Assembly (NCBI RefSeq): GCF_003427025.1 | Contig: NZ_QVAI01000010.1 | Span: forward strand, 124,001 to 188,000 | Direction of reading: 5' to 3' | From: Jiangella endophytica | GTDB lineage: Bacteria > Actinomycetota > Actinomycetes > Jiangellales > Jiangellaceae | DNA: 64,000 nt | Shown here: positions 52,847-61,531 of the stretch, piece by piece | How positions within the stretch are numbered: position 1 is the first letter of the stretch | Layout: each line of letters starts with the position of its first letter | Made by a program: the position numbers and the translations under genes | Notes under the pieces: model-generated | Told to the model about the DNA's origin: nothing | The model's database searches: none | What the model saw: only the letters and a program-made list of their open reading frames with translations

Positions 52847-53185
52847 ATGGCCCGGAACCGGCCCTACACCTGCGGCCTCGACGCCGCCATCGACGTCGTC
52901 GGGGGCAAGTGGAAGGCGACGGTGCTGTGGATGCTGGAGGACCAGGGCCCGCTGCGTTTCGGTGAGCTGCGCCGGCGCATCCCGGGGGTCACCGAGAAGA
53001 TGCTGGTCCAGCACCTGCGCGAGCTCGAGTCCGACGGTCTGGTGCACCGCGAGGCCTACCACCAGGTGCCGCCGAAGGTGGAGTACTCGCTGACCGACTA
53101 CGGCCGCACGCTCGAGCTGGCACTGCGGCCATTGGGCGACTGGGGGCACGCGAACATGGCCCGGATCGAGGCGACGCACGCCTGA
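52847..53185 (+). CDS. HxlR-family transcriptional regulator
   Basis: This 112-residue winged-helix regulator has the family opening YTCGLDAAIDVVGGKWKATVLW with conserved Cys9. The recognition and wing segment is LRFGELRRRIPGVTEKMLVQHLRELESDGL. Cys9 may sense electrophiles or oxidants, as in some HxlR proteins; that is inference. It is divergent from an F420-type oxidoreductase. A transporter gene follows on the same strand after about 50 nt. Confidence 0.93.
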   Translation: MARNRPYTCGLDAAIDVVGGKWKATVLWMLEDQGPLRFGELRRRIPGVTEKMLVQHLRELESDGLVHREAYHQVPPKVEYSLTDYGRTLELALRPLGDWGHANMARIEATHA

Positions 53186-53237
53186 CCTCGCGAGCGTCCC
53201 AACGGCGGAGGTCGTCTCCGTCGGGGCGCTGCTGCTC

Positions 53238-54440
53238 GTGCTGGCCGCCGCCGTCGTGCGCCCGTTCGGCTGGCCGGAGGCGGCGGTCGCGGTGCCGGCG
53301 GCGGCGCTCGTGGTCGCCACCGGGGCGATCTCGCTCGACCACGTCCGTGCCGAGACCGACCGGCTCGGCGACGTCGTCGTGTTCCTGGCGGCGGTGCTCG
53401 TGCTGGCGCAGCTCTGCGACGACGACGGGCTGTTCCGCGCGTGCGGGGCGTGGCTGGCCCGGGGCGCGGCCGCCCGGCCGCGTCGGCTGCTGGGCCGGGT
53501 GTTCGTGGCCGCCTCGGCGATCACCGTCGTGCTCAGCCTGGACGCCACCGTCGTGCTGCTGACCCCGGTGGTGTTCGCCACCGCGGCGCGGCTCGGGATG
53601 CGGCCGCGGCCGCACCTGTACGCCTGCACCCACCTGTCGAACACGGCGTCGCTGCTGCTGCCCGTCTCGAACCTGACCAACCTGCTCGCGTTCGCGGTCA
53701 GCGGGCTGACGTCCGCCCGGTTCGCGGCGCTGATGGCGCTGCCGTGGCTGGTGGCGGTCGCGGTGGAGTACCTGGTGTTCCGGCGCTTCTTCGGCACCGA
53801 CCTCGACGCGGCGCCCCCGCCCGTCGTCACCGGGGAGACGCCCGAGCTGCCGGTGTTCACGCTGGTGACGCTGGCGGTCACGCTGGCCGGGTTCGTGCTG
53901 ACGTCCGCGCTCGGCATCGGCCCGGCCTGGGCGGCGTGGGCCGGCGCGCTGGTGCTCGCCGTCCGCGCCCTGGTCCAGCACCGTACGACGTGGAGGCGGC
54001 TGCTGCGCTCGCTGTCGCTGCCGTTCCTGGCCTTCGTGCTGGCACTGGGCATCGTGGTGCGGGCGGTCGTCGACAACGGGCTCGGGACGGCGCTGGGCGC
54101 GCTGGTCCCCTCCGGCACCGGCCTGCTCGCCCTGCTCGGCATCGCGGTGCTGGCGGCCGTGCTGGCCAACGTGATCAACAACCTGCCGGCGGTCCTGGTG
54201 CTGCTGCCGCTGGCCGCGCCGTCCGGTCCGGGCGCCGTGCTGGCGGTGCTGATCGGGGTCAACATCGGGCCGAACCTCACCTACGCTGGGTCCCTGGCCA
54301 CCCTGCTGTGGCGGCGCGTCGTGCACGCCCACGACACCGAGGTGAGCCTGCGAGAGTTCACCAGACTCGGCCTCGCCACCGTGCCCGCGTGCCTCGTCGC
54401 CGCGGTGCTGGCACTGTGGGTGTCGCTGGCCGTGGCCTGA
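53238..54440 (+). CDS. ArsB/NhaD-type ion transporter (start uncertain)
   Basis: This membrane protein of at least 400 residues belongs to the ion transporter superfamily that includes ArsB. About ten helices are visible; conserved regions include LAQLCDDDGLFRACG near residue 57, LSLDATVVLLTPVVFATA near residue 98, and the C-terminal ANVINNLPAVLVLLPLA and NIGPNLTYAGSLATLLW. The GTG at 53238 would cut the first helix: the frame stays open upstream to the HxlR stop with hydrophobic residues but no standard start, so a rare start such as CTG may be used. An arsenite or organic-anion substrate is possible. Confidence 0.82.
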   Translation: MLAAAVVRPFGWPEAAVAVPAAALVVATGAISLDHVRAETDRLGDVVVFLAAVLVLAQLCDDDGLFRACGAWLARGAAARPRRLLGRVFVAASAITVVLSLDATVVLLTPVVFATAARLGMRPRPHLYACTHLSNTASLLLPVSNLTNLLAFAVSGLTSARFAALMALPWLVAVAVEYLVFRRFFGTDLDAAPPPVVTGETPELPVFTLVTLAVTLAGFVLTSALGIGPAWAAWAGALVLAVRALVQHRTTWRRLLRSLSLPFLAFVLALGIVVRAVVDNGLGTALGALVPSGTGLLALLGIAVLAAVLANVINNLPAVLVLLPLAAPSGPGAVLAVLIGVNIGPNLTYAGSLATLLWRRVVHAHDTEVSLREFTRLGLATVPACLVAAVLALWVSLAVA

Positions 54441-54453
54441 GGAGGCGGAGCCG

Positions 54454-54993
54454 ATGCGCGTCGTGGTCTGGGTGGTCGAGGGCACCTGGCCGGCCTGCGT
54501 CGACGCCGCTCGTGCCTACGCGTCGCAGGACGCGGAGCTGGAGCTGCTGCACGTCACCCCGGCCGACCTGTCCGGGGCCGCGCACGGCGCGTTCGCGGGC
54601 CTGCTCGGACGCGGCCGCGCCGACCTCGACCCGGGCAGCCGGCTGGAGGACCTCGCGGCCGGTTCCGCGGAGCGGCTGCTGGCCGGCGCGGCACAGCGGC
54701 TGGGCCGTCCGTGCACCAGGGTGGCGCGCACCGGCCGGGTGGAGCAGGAGGTCGTGGTGGCCGCCGACGGCGCCGGCCTGCTGGTCCTCGCCCGCGACGG
54801 CGACCTGACCCACCTCGGGCCGCACAGCCTCGCACCCGCCAGCCGGTTCGTCGTCGACCATGCCCCGTGCCCCGTCCTGCTGGTCTGGCCCGAGGCCGCG
54901 CCCAGCGCCGCTACCCTCCCGCCGTCTCCTCCACCGCCTCCGCCGCACCCGCCACCGCCCGCCCCGCCGCCGCCGCGCGGCCAGCCACGTTGA
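54454..54993 (+). CDS. UspA-like protein with polyproline tail
   Basis: This 179-residue protein lies 13 nt after the transporter gene. Residues 1-148 form a UspA-like Rossmann domain (VVVWVVEGTWPACVDAARAY, HAPCPVLLVW) that lacks the clear G-x2-G-x9-GS ATP motif. The last 30 residues are mostly proline and end Arg-Gly-Gln-Pro-Arg. The TGA stop lies in the left arm of palindromic repeat copy B. The tail looks like former noncoding sequence read through to the element's stop. Confidence 0.75.
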   Translation: MRVVVWVVEGTWPACVDAARAYASQDAELELLHVTPADLSGAAHGAFAGLLGRGRADLDPGSRLEDLAAGSAERLLAGAAQRLGRPCTRVARTGRVEQEVVVAADGAGLLVLARDGDLTHLGPHSLAPASRFVVDHAPCPVLLVWPEAAPSAATLPPSPPPPPPHPPPPAPPPPRGQPR

Positions 54994-55061
54994 TCTTGGA
55001 GTTGTTCGGCCATCAATCGGGCGAATCGGACCGCATGGCCGAACAACTCCAAGATCAACGT
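54987..55061. repeat. 71-nt dispersed palindromic repeat, copy B
   Basis: Perfect 27-bp arms, ACGTTGATCTTGGAG onward to CGGCCAT and their complement, enclose a 21-nt loop. The 71-nt core at 54989-55059 aligns with copy A. The plus-strand gene ends with TGA at 54991-54993 in the left arm. The minus-strand gene ends with TGA (bases 55055-55057) in the right arm. It is thus both a bidirectional hairpin and the source of both stops. Confidence 0.95.
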
Positions 55062-56245
55062 CGGTCGTGGAAGGCGGCGAGCAATGCCGGCAGCGCCACC
55101 AGCAGCGCGGCCGCCCGGATCGCGCCGGCCAGCGGGTACGGCGCCCGCAGTCCGAACGCGTGCGCGATGACGCCGCTGACCAGAGCGCCCGCCGGGATCA
55201 ACCCCCAGCCGACCAGGCGGTGCACGCTCATCACCCGGCCGAGCAGCTCTGCCGGCGCCAGCCGCTGCCGCAGCCCGATGCTCACCAGGTTCCACAGGGT
55301 GACGCCCAGCCCGGTGGCCGCCAGCAGCGAACCGAGCACGACGGCGTTGGGGCTCAGCCCGATCGCGGCCACGGCGGCGGCGTTCACAGTCAGCGCGGTG
55401 AGCAGCACCGCCCGGTCGCCGAAGCGGCGCAGCAGCCGTGGCCCGGCCACCCCGCCGATCAGGCTGCCGACCGCCGCCGACGCCAGCAGCAGGCCGAACC
55501 CGCGCGTCGACACCCCCAGCTCCGTCGTCGCCAGCAGCACCAGCGTCGCGTTGCCGAGCTGGAAGCAGAACGTGTTCACCGCGGCCAGCAGCGTCAGCGT
55601 CCGCAGCAGCCGGTGTGCGGCCAGCCAGCGCAGCCCGGCCCCGATCTCCGAGCGCAGCGACGTCGACGCCCGCCCGGCGACGCGGTCCCGGGGTGCCTGC
55701 CGGAGGGTCGCCAGCAGCGCCGCCGCCACCGTCAGCATGACCGCGTCCGCCCCGAACGGCAGCCCGATCGCGACGGCGAACAGCAGGCTGCCCAGCGGCG
55801 GGCCGAGGAACTGCTGCCCGACGACGGCGATGGTCTGCTGGTAGCCGTTGGCCGACGGCAGCCGCTCGGGCGACACCAGCGAGGGCAGCAGCGCCTGCGC
55901 CGCCGTCCCGGTCACCACCTGGGCGGCGCCCAGCCCGAAGGCCAGCGCCGTCAGCCCGGCCACGCCCAGCCGACCGCTCGCGGCCAGCACGGCGGCCAGC
56001 GCCGCGATCGCCGCCTGCGCCGCGACGCCGCGCCAGAGCAGCGCGGCCCGGTCGTGCCGGTCGACCAGCGCGCCGGCCGGCAGCGAGAACAGCAGCCACG
56101 GCAGGTAGGTCGCCGCGGCGACGACGGAGACCAGCCGCGGATCGCGGGTCAGCGTCGCCGCCAGCAGCGGCACGGCCGCCGCGAACATGCCGTCGCCGGC
56201 CGTCGTCAGGCTGGTGGCGGCGGCGAACCGGCGGTAGCGGGTCAT
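55055..56245 (-). CDS. MFS transporter, 12-helix
   Basis: This 396-residue transporter starts at ATG 56245. Motif A reads LPAGALVDRHDRAALL near residue 55, and the pattern of twelve helices with a central loop (DRVAGRASTSLRSEIGAGLRWL) is that of the enterobactin-exporter-like MFS group. The C-terminus FHDRR ends at a stop provided by palindromic repeat copy B. It is divergent from an ArsR-type regulator across a 67-nt region with one palindrome, which makes it the likely target. Confidence 0.88.
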   Translation of the reverse strand: MTRYRRFAAATSLTTAGDGMFAAAVPLLAATLTRDPRLVSVVAAATYLPWLLFSLPAGALVDRHDRAALLWRGVAAQAAIAALAAVLAASGRLGVAGLTALAFGLGAAQVVTGTAAQALLPSLVSPERLPSANGYQQTIAVVGQQFLGPPLGSLLFAVAIGLPFGADAVMLTVAAALLATLRQAPRDRVAGRASTSLRSEIGAGLRWLAAHRLLRTLTLLAAVNTFCFQLGNATLVLLATTELGVSTRGFGLLLASAAVGSLIGGVAGPRLLRRFGDRAVLLTALTVNAAAVAAIGLSPNAVVLGSLLAATGLGVTLWNLVSIGLRQRLAPAELLGRVMSVHRLVGWGLIPAGALVSGVIAHAFGLRAPYPLAGAIRAAALLVALPALLAAFHDRR

Positions 56246-56285
56246 GGCGGGGATCGTCCAGGGCGGGCGCGCCGAACGAGCACCA

Positions 56286-56302
56286 TGTAGCGCTCTGCTA
56301 CA
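56286..56302. promoter_or_regulatory. ArsR-type operator TGTAGC-N5-GCTACA
   Basis: Perfect 6-bp arms flank GCTCT. The site lies 40 nt upstream of the MFS start and 10 nt before the ATG of the divergent regulator. It probably controls both genes. Confidence 0.75.
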
Positions 56303-56312
56303 CACTGGGACG

Positions 56313-57389
56313 ATGGCGCTGACCGTCGAGCTGAGCGTGGACGAACTGGCCGACACCCGGTTCGCGGTGTCGGCGCTGTCGGAGACGGTGGCCGCCCTGC
56401 AGCAGCTGGCCGGGCAGGACCGCCAGGCCGTGCACGACCGCTGGCTGCGCTGGGCCCGGTCCGAGCTGGCTCGCGCGCCGCTGGCGTTGCCGCTGACCTG
56501 GCCGCTGCTGTTCGGCACCGGGCCGGGCTGGCCGGAGTTCCTGGTCCCGGCGCCGGCCGGGCCGGGCGGCACGATCGACGACGACCTGGCCGCGCTGTGC
56601 CGCACGCCGCCGGGGAACGTGCGGGCGAACCTGCGCCGGAGGTTCGCGGCCGGGTACCCGTCGGAGGCCGTCGCCGGTCTCGCCGCGGACCCCGCGGCCG
56701 GGCTGGCCGAGCTGGCCGCCGAGCTGCGCGCCGTCCACGACCGCCTGATCGAGCCGCACTGGCCCCGCATCCGCGCCGTCCTCGAAGCCGACGTCGCGCA
56801 TCGCGCCCGGCGGCTGGCCCGCGGGGGAGCGGCGGCGCTCTTCGCCGACCTGCACCCGGACCTCAGCTGGCGCGACGGCCGGCTCCGGCTCGGTGGCGAC
56901 CGCTGGCGCGAGGACAGCTCCGTCGACCGCGGGCCGGGCGGGCTGGTGCTGATGCCGGTCGTCCTCGGGTCGGCGTACGTGCTGATCAAGCGGCGAACGT
57001 CGACCCAGACGACGGTGCGCTACCCGGCCCGAGGTGTCGGCGCGCTGTGGAGCGTGCGGCTCGGGGCGCCGCCGGCCGGGGCGACCGTCAGGCTGCTCGG
57101 CCGGGCCCGTGCGGAGCTGCTCGACGCGCTGCGCTCGCCCGCGTCGACCACCGACCTCGCCCGCGCGCTCGGCGTCACACCCAGCGCCGTCGGCCAGCAC
57201 GTGCGGGTGCTGCGCGAGAACGGGCTGGTCGCGGGCGAGCGCCACGGCCGGTCCGTCCTCTACCGCACGACGGCGCTCGGCGCTGCCCTGCGCGACGGAG
57301 CGGTTCACGAGGGCGACGGCGCACCGTTGGCACCAGTTGCCGACGCCGGGCCCGGCGCCGCGCCGGTTGAATCGACCGCATGCCCCTGA
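56313..57389 (+). CDS. ArsR-family regulator with DUF5937-like N-terminal domain
   Basis: This 358-residue protein has a long N-terminal region (about residues 1-245) that starts LTVELSVDELADTRFAVSAL and contains TQTTVRYPARGVGALW. A C-terminal ArsR winged helix follows, with SPASTTDLARALGVTPSAVGQHVRVLRENGLV near residues 270-300. This architecture is common in actinobacteria and lies beside MFS pumps. The first domain probably binds a ligand. It overlaps the next gene, hyuA, by 10 nt. Its likely operator is 10 nt upstream. Confidence 0.88.
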   Translation: MALTVELSVDELADTRFAVSALSETVAALQQLAGQDRQAVHDRWLRWARSELARAPLALPLTWPLLFGTGPGWPEFLVPAPAGPGGTIDDDLAALCRTPPGNVRANLRRRFAAGYPSEAVAGLAADPAAGLAELAAELRAVHDRLIEPHWPRIRAVLEADVAHRARRLARGGAAALFADLHPDLSWRDGRLRLGGDRWREDSSVDRGPGGLVLMPVVLGSAYVLIKRRTSTQTTVRYPARGVGALWSVRLGAPPAGATVRLLGRARAELLDALRSPASTTDLARALGVTPSAVGQHVRVLRENGLVAGERHGRSVLYRTTALGAALRDGAVHEGDGAPLAPVADAGPGAAPVESTACP

Positions 57390-59449
57390 TCCGCATCGGC
57401 ATCGACACCGGTGGCACGTTCACCGACGTCGTCGCCGTCGACGAGGAGACCGGCCGGCAGGCGAGCACGAAGACGCCGTCGACGCCGGGCGACCCCGCCG
57501 AGGGGTTCATGGCCGGCGTGCACAAGATCCTGCGCCTGCTCGGCGCGGCCGGCGACGACGTCGGCGCCGTCGTGCACGGCACCACCGTCGCGACGAACCG
57601 GCTGCTGGAGGGGAAGGTCGGCCACCTCGGCTTCGTCACGACCGAGGGGTACGCGCATGTGCTGGAGATCGCCCGGCAGTCGGTCCCGGACGGCTACGGC
57701 AACAGCTACTTCTGGGTGAAACCGCCGCGCATCGTCCCCGCCGACCTCGTCCGCACCGTCGGCGGCCGGCTCGCCCACGACGGCAGCGAGCTGCGCCCGT
57801 TCAGCGAGGACGACGCCGTCGCCGCCGCCCGGTTCTTCCGCGACCGCGGCATCACCACCGTCGGCGTCTGCTTCCTGCACTCCTACGCGAACCCGGAGCA
57901 CGAGCTGCGCATGCGTGACGTGCTGGCGCGGGAGCATCCGGACGCCGTCGTGTCGATCTCGGCCGAGGTGCTGCGGGAGTACCGCGAGTACGAGCGCAGC
58001 GTGACGACGCTGGTCGACGCCGCGGTGAAGCCGAGCATCGCCCGCTACGTCGGGACCATCGCGTCCCGGCTGGCGACGCTGCGCGACGACGGCGACGCCG
58101 TTCCGTTCTACGTCATGAAGTCCAACGGCGGCGTGCTGTCGGCCGACGAGGTGGTCCGGCAGCCGATCTCGACGGTGCTGTCCGGCCCGGCCGCCGGCGC
58201 TCTGGGCGCCGCGGTCGTCGCGGAGGCGGCCGGGTTCGGCAGTGTCCTCACGCTGGACGGCGGCGGCACGTCCACCGACGTCGCGGTGGTCGTCGACGGG
58301 CATCCGGCGCTGACGACCGAGGGCAGCGTCGGCGCCTTCCCGAGCAAGATCCCGATGATCGACGTCGTCACCGTCGGCGCCGGCGGCGGGTCGGTCGCCT
58401 GGCTCAGTCCCGAAGGGACGCTGAAGGTGGGGCCGCGATCGGCCGGCGCCGATCCGGGCCCGCTCTGCTACGGCACCGGCGGCACCGAGCCGACCGTCAC
58501 CGACGCGCACCTGCTGCTCGGCCGCATCCCGCCGCACCTGCTCGGCGGCGAGATCCCGCTGGACATCGACGCCGCTCGATCGGGTGTCGCCGCGCTGGCT
58601 GCCGAGCTCGGGCTGACGCCGGAGCGGTGCGCCGCCGGGATCCTGGAGATCTCCACGTGGAACCAGGCGAACGCGCTGCGGCAGGTCACCGTCACCCGCG
58701 GGCTGGACGTGCGCGACTTCCACCTGGTCAGCTTCGGCGGGTCCGGGTCACTGCTGGCCTGCCGGCTGGCCGACGTGCTCGGGCTGGCCGGCGTGCTGGT
58801 CCCGCCGGACCCCGGCAACCTGTCCGCATACGGGCTGCTCACCGTCGACGTGCGCAACGACTACGTGCGGACGGCGGTCGCCCGGCACGCGGTGCTCGAC
58901 CCCGACGCCGCCGGGAAGACGTTCGACGACCTGCGGGCGGAGGCGTCCGCCGCGCTGGAGCGGGAGGGTTTCGCGGCGGGGGAGCGGCGGTACCTGCGCA
59001 CGGCCGACCTGCGCTACTTCGGCCAGGCGTCGGAGGTGCGCGTCGAGGTGCCGGACGGCCCGGTCACCACGGCGCTCGCGGACGCCGTCGCCGCCGCCTT
59101 CCACGCCGCCCATCGGCGGCTCTACGGCTACGACTTCGCCGGCGACGCCCGTCAGGAGGTCGAGTGGGTCAACCTGCGGGTCACCGGCGTCGGCCCGATC
59201 GCCCGCCCGGCGCCGCGGTTCGCGCCGCGCGGGACGGGGGCCGTGCCGCGGACGTCGCGGCCGGTCGACTTCGGCGACGGGTGGGCGGACACCCCGATCT
59301 ACGACCGCGCCGCGCTGGGCGCCGGCGACATCGTCGCCGGGCCGGCCGTCGTCGAGGAGTTCGGCTCCACGGTCCCGGTCCACCCGGGCTTCCGCGCCGT
59401 CGTCGACGCACACGGGAACCTGCTGATCACCCGGGAGGGGCACCAGTGA
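57380..59449 (+). CDS. hyuA: Hydantoinase/oxoprolinase subunit A
   Basis: This 689-residue protein has the ASKHA-type ATP-binding fold of HyuA: IRIGIDTGGTFTDVVAVD at the N-terminus, VVHGTTVATNRLLEG near residue 55, and DGGGTSTDVAVVVDGHP near residue 293. It couples ATP hydrolysis to opening of 5-oxoproline or hydantoin-type rings, or to carboxylation in related enzymes such as acetone and acetophenone carboxylases. Its stop overlaps hyuB by 4 nt. The start overlaps the upstream ArsR gene by 10 nt, though the link may be accidental. The true substrate is open. Confidence 0.92.
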   Translation: MPLIRIGIDTGGTFTDVVAVDEETGRQASTKTPSTPGDPAEGFMAGVHKILRLLGAAGDDVGAVVHGTTVATNRLLEGKVGHLGFVTTEGYAHVLEIARQSVPDGYGNSYFWVKPPRIVPADLVRTVGGRLAHDGSELRPFSEDDAVAAARFFRDRGITTVGVCFLHSYANPEHELRMRDVLAREHPDAVVSISAEVLREYREYERSVTTLVDAAVKPSIARYVGTIASRLATLRDDGDAVPFYVMKSNGGVLSADEVVRQPISTVLSGPAAGALGAAVVAEAAGFGSVLTLDGGGTSTDVAVVVDGHPALTTEGSVGAFPSKIPMIDVVTVGAGGGSVAWLSPEGTLKVGPRSAGADPGPLCYGTGGTEPTVTDAHLLLGRIPPHLLGGEIPLDIDAARSGVAALAAELGLTPERCAAGILEISTWNQANALRQVTVTRGLDVRDFHLVSFGGSGSLLACRLADVLGLAGVLVPPDPGNLSAYGLLTVDVRNDYVRTAVARHAVLDPDAAGKTFDDLRAEASAALEREGFAAGERRYLRTADLRYFGQASEVRVEVPDGPVTTALADAVAAAFHAAHRRLYGYDFAGDARQEVEWVNLRVTGVGPIARPAPRFAPRGTGAVPRTSRPVDFGDGWADTPIYDRAALGAGDIVAGPAVVEEFGSTVPVHPGFRAVVDAHGNLLITREGHQ

Positions 59450-61299
59450 GCGCCGACCCGATCCTGGTCGAGATAGTCGAGGGCTATCTGACGTCGGTCG
59501 AGAAGGAGGTCGAGACCGCCATCGGGCGCACGTCCCGCTCGCCGATGATCCGCGACGCGCACGACTACCGCGCCGGCATCCACGACCGGCGGCTGCGCAA
59601 GCTGACCGGCCGCTCGTACTCGGCGCTGGTCGATCCCGTCGTCCGCGACTACCCGATCGAGACGATGCGGCCGGGCGACGTGTTCTTCCACAACGACGTG
59701 TACCTGTCCGAGGGCGGCATCGGTCACCTGCCGGACCTGTGCGTCACCGCCCCCGTCTTCGTTGAGAACACAGCGGGGGAGCCCGAGGTCGTTGCCTTTG
59801 TCCAGGCGTTCGGGCACCACGACGACATCGGCGGCACCGTCCCCGGCTCGATGCCGTCGCACGCCACCAGCGTGTTCGAGGAGGGCCTGATGGTCCCGCC
59901 GATCCGGCTGTGGGACCAGGGCGTGCCCAACGAGGCCGCGCTGAAGATCATGATCCGCAACTCGCGGATGCCGGAGTCGCTGGCCGCCGACCTCGACGCC
60001 GAGTGCGCGGCCTGCCTCATGGGCGCGCGGCGGCTGGCCGAGCTGTTCCAGCGCTACGGCCGGGCCGACGTCGAGGCGTGCTTCGACGCCATCCTCGACA
60101 AGACGACGCAGACGTTCCGGCGGGAGATCCTGGCGAAGATCCCGGCCGGCACCTACGTCTGGGAGGACTACGCCGAGCACGACGGCGTCGACCCGCCGAG
60201 GCTGCACACGCAGCGCATCACCCTCACCAAGCAGGACGACCGGCTGGTCATCGACTTCGCCGGCACCGGCCCGCAGGCGAAGGGGCCGATCAACCACTGC
60301 GGCGACTACGCCGACGGCGCGTTCCTGAAGAAGTGGCTGGCGCCGATCCTGCGCAACCTCGCCGACTCGCCGGAGCGGATGGCCGAGCTCGAGGTCAACG
60401 AGGGCGTCGTGCCGCTGATCGAGCTGCGCTTCCCGCCGCCCGGCACGCTGCTGACGCCGGTGTTCCCGGCGCCGACGAACGCCCGGACCTTCGTCATCCT
60501 GCGGCTGCTCGGCGTCCTGGCCGGCGTGCTCGCGAAGGCGGTCGACGGCCGGATGCCGGCGGACCAGGAGACGATCCGCTACACCGGCGTCTACGGCGAC
60601 GACGCCGAGGGGCGGCCGTACCTCATGCGCGAGGTGCTGGGCGGCGGCTCGGGCGGGCGGTACTACGCCGACGGCGAGGACACCATCCACGTCGTGCCGG
60701 ACTCCCGGAACCTGCCGACGGAGTTCAGCGAGTCGCGCTTCCCGTTCGTCGTCGAGAAGCTGGGCCTGGCGCTGGACTCCGGCGGGCCGGGCCGGTACCG
60801 CGGCGGCCTGGGCTACGAGAAGCACGTCCGGATGCTGCGCGACGCGCACTTCATGTCGATCGCGGACCGGTCGATCCTGTCCTGCTGGGGCGTGCGGGGC
60901 GGGCGGGCCGGGCGGCCGTTCTCGGTGACGATCGACCCCGGCGGCCCGCGCGAGCGCGAGGTCGACGCCCTGGCCGACGGCGAGCCCGTGCGGGCCGGCG
61001 AGGTGATCCGGATCCGTACCACCGGCGGCGGTGGCTGGGGCGACCCGCTGGACCGCCCGGCCGGCGAGGTGCTGCGCGACGTGCGCTGGCGGAAGGTCTC
61101 GGTGGACGGGGCGCGAGCCGACTACGGGGTCGTGGTGAGTGGGCCGGCGGACGACCCGGTCGTCGACGAGGCGGCGACGCGAGGGCTGCGGGCGACGCTG
61201 CTGGCGGAACGGACCGGCGACGAGCCGTTCTTCGACCGCGGTCCCGGCTACGCCCGCCTCTCCGGCGGCGCCACGTCGGCCGCCGTCGACCGGCTCTGA
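59446..61299 (+). CDS. hyuB: Hydantoinase/oxoprolinase subunit B
   Basis: This 617-residue protein starts at GTG 59446. It shows RPGDVFFHNDVYLSEGGIGHL near residue 70, the metal-type motif GHHDDIGGTVPGSMPSH near residue 121, and a late glycine-rich GGGGWGDPLDRP. These belong to HyuB/hydantoinase B. With HyuA it forms the enzyme pair. The last 70 residues are variable. No third subunit or racemase is nearby, and a 232-nt gap follows that has no clear gene. Confidence 0.92.
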   Translation: MSADPILVEIVEGYLTSVEKEVETAIGRTSRSPMIRDAHDYRAGIHDRRLRKLTGRSYSALVDPVVRDYPIETMRPGDVFFHNDVYLSEGGIGHLPDLCVTAPVFVENTAGEPEVVAFVQAFGHHDDIGGTVPGSMPSHATSVFEEGLMVPPIRLWDQGVPNEAALKIMIRNSRMPESLAADLDAECAACLMGARRLAELFQRYGRADVEACFDAILDKTTQTFRREILAKIPAGTYVWEDYAEHDGVDPPRLHTQRITLTKQDDRLVIDFAGTGPQAKGPINHCGDYADGAFLKKWLAPILRNLADSPERMAELEVNEGVVPLIELRFPPPGTLLTPVFPAPTNARTFVILRLLGVLAGVLAKAVDGRMPADQETIRYTGVYGDDAEGRPYLMREVLGGGSGGRYYADGEDTIHVVPDSRNLPTEFSESRFPFVVEKLGLALDSGGPGRYRGGLGYEKHVRMLRDAHFMSIADRSILSCWGVRGGRAGRPFSVTIDPGGPREREVDALADGEPVRAGEVIRIRTTGGGGWGDPLDRPAGEVLRDVRWRKVSVDGARADYGVVVSGPADDPVVDEAATRGLRATLLAERTGDEPFFDRGPGYARLSGGATSAAVDRL

Positions 61300-61531
61300 T
61301 CGAGCGCGGCCCGGCCCGCGCGGCGGCCTGACCTGCGGCGAGACGGTCCCCAGGCGCCGTCTGTCGGTGCGGGCGCGACCCGACTCGCCGAACGTGACCA
61401 TCCGGCGACAGCACCCATAGCGACAATCTGGACAAAGCCGGTATTGACGGCGATGCCGTTGATATCACATGCTCCCCTTTGTGGCTTCCGCGAGAGGCCA
61501 CGACGTAGATATTCATCCGGGGGGCTGAATC

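Noticed and set aside
61300-61531. Cyclic-di-GMP riboswitch or small gene before the MHYT protein
   Set aside because: No GEMM-type core and no supported reading frame; only a short GTGGC/GCCAC hairpin.
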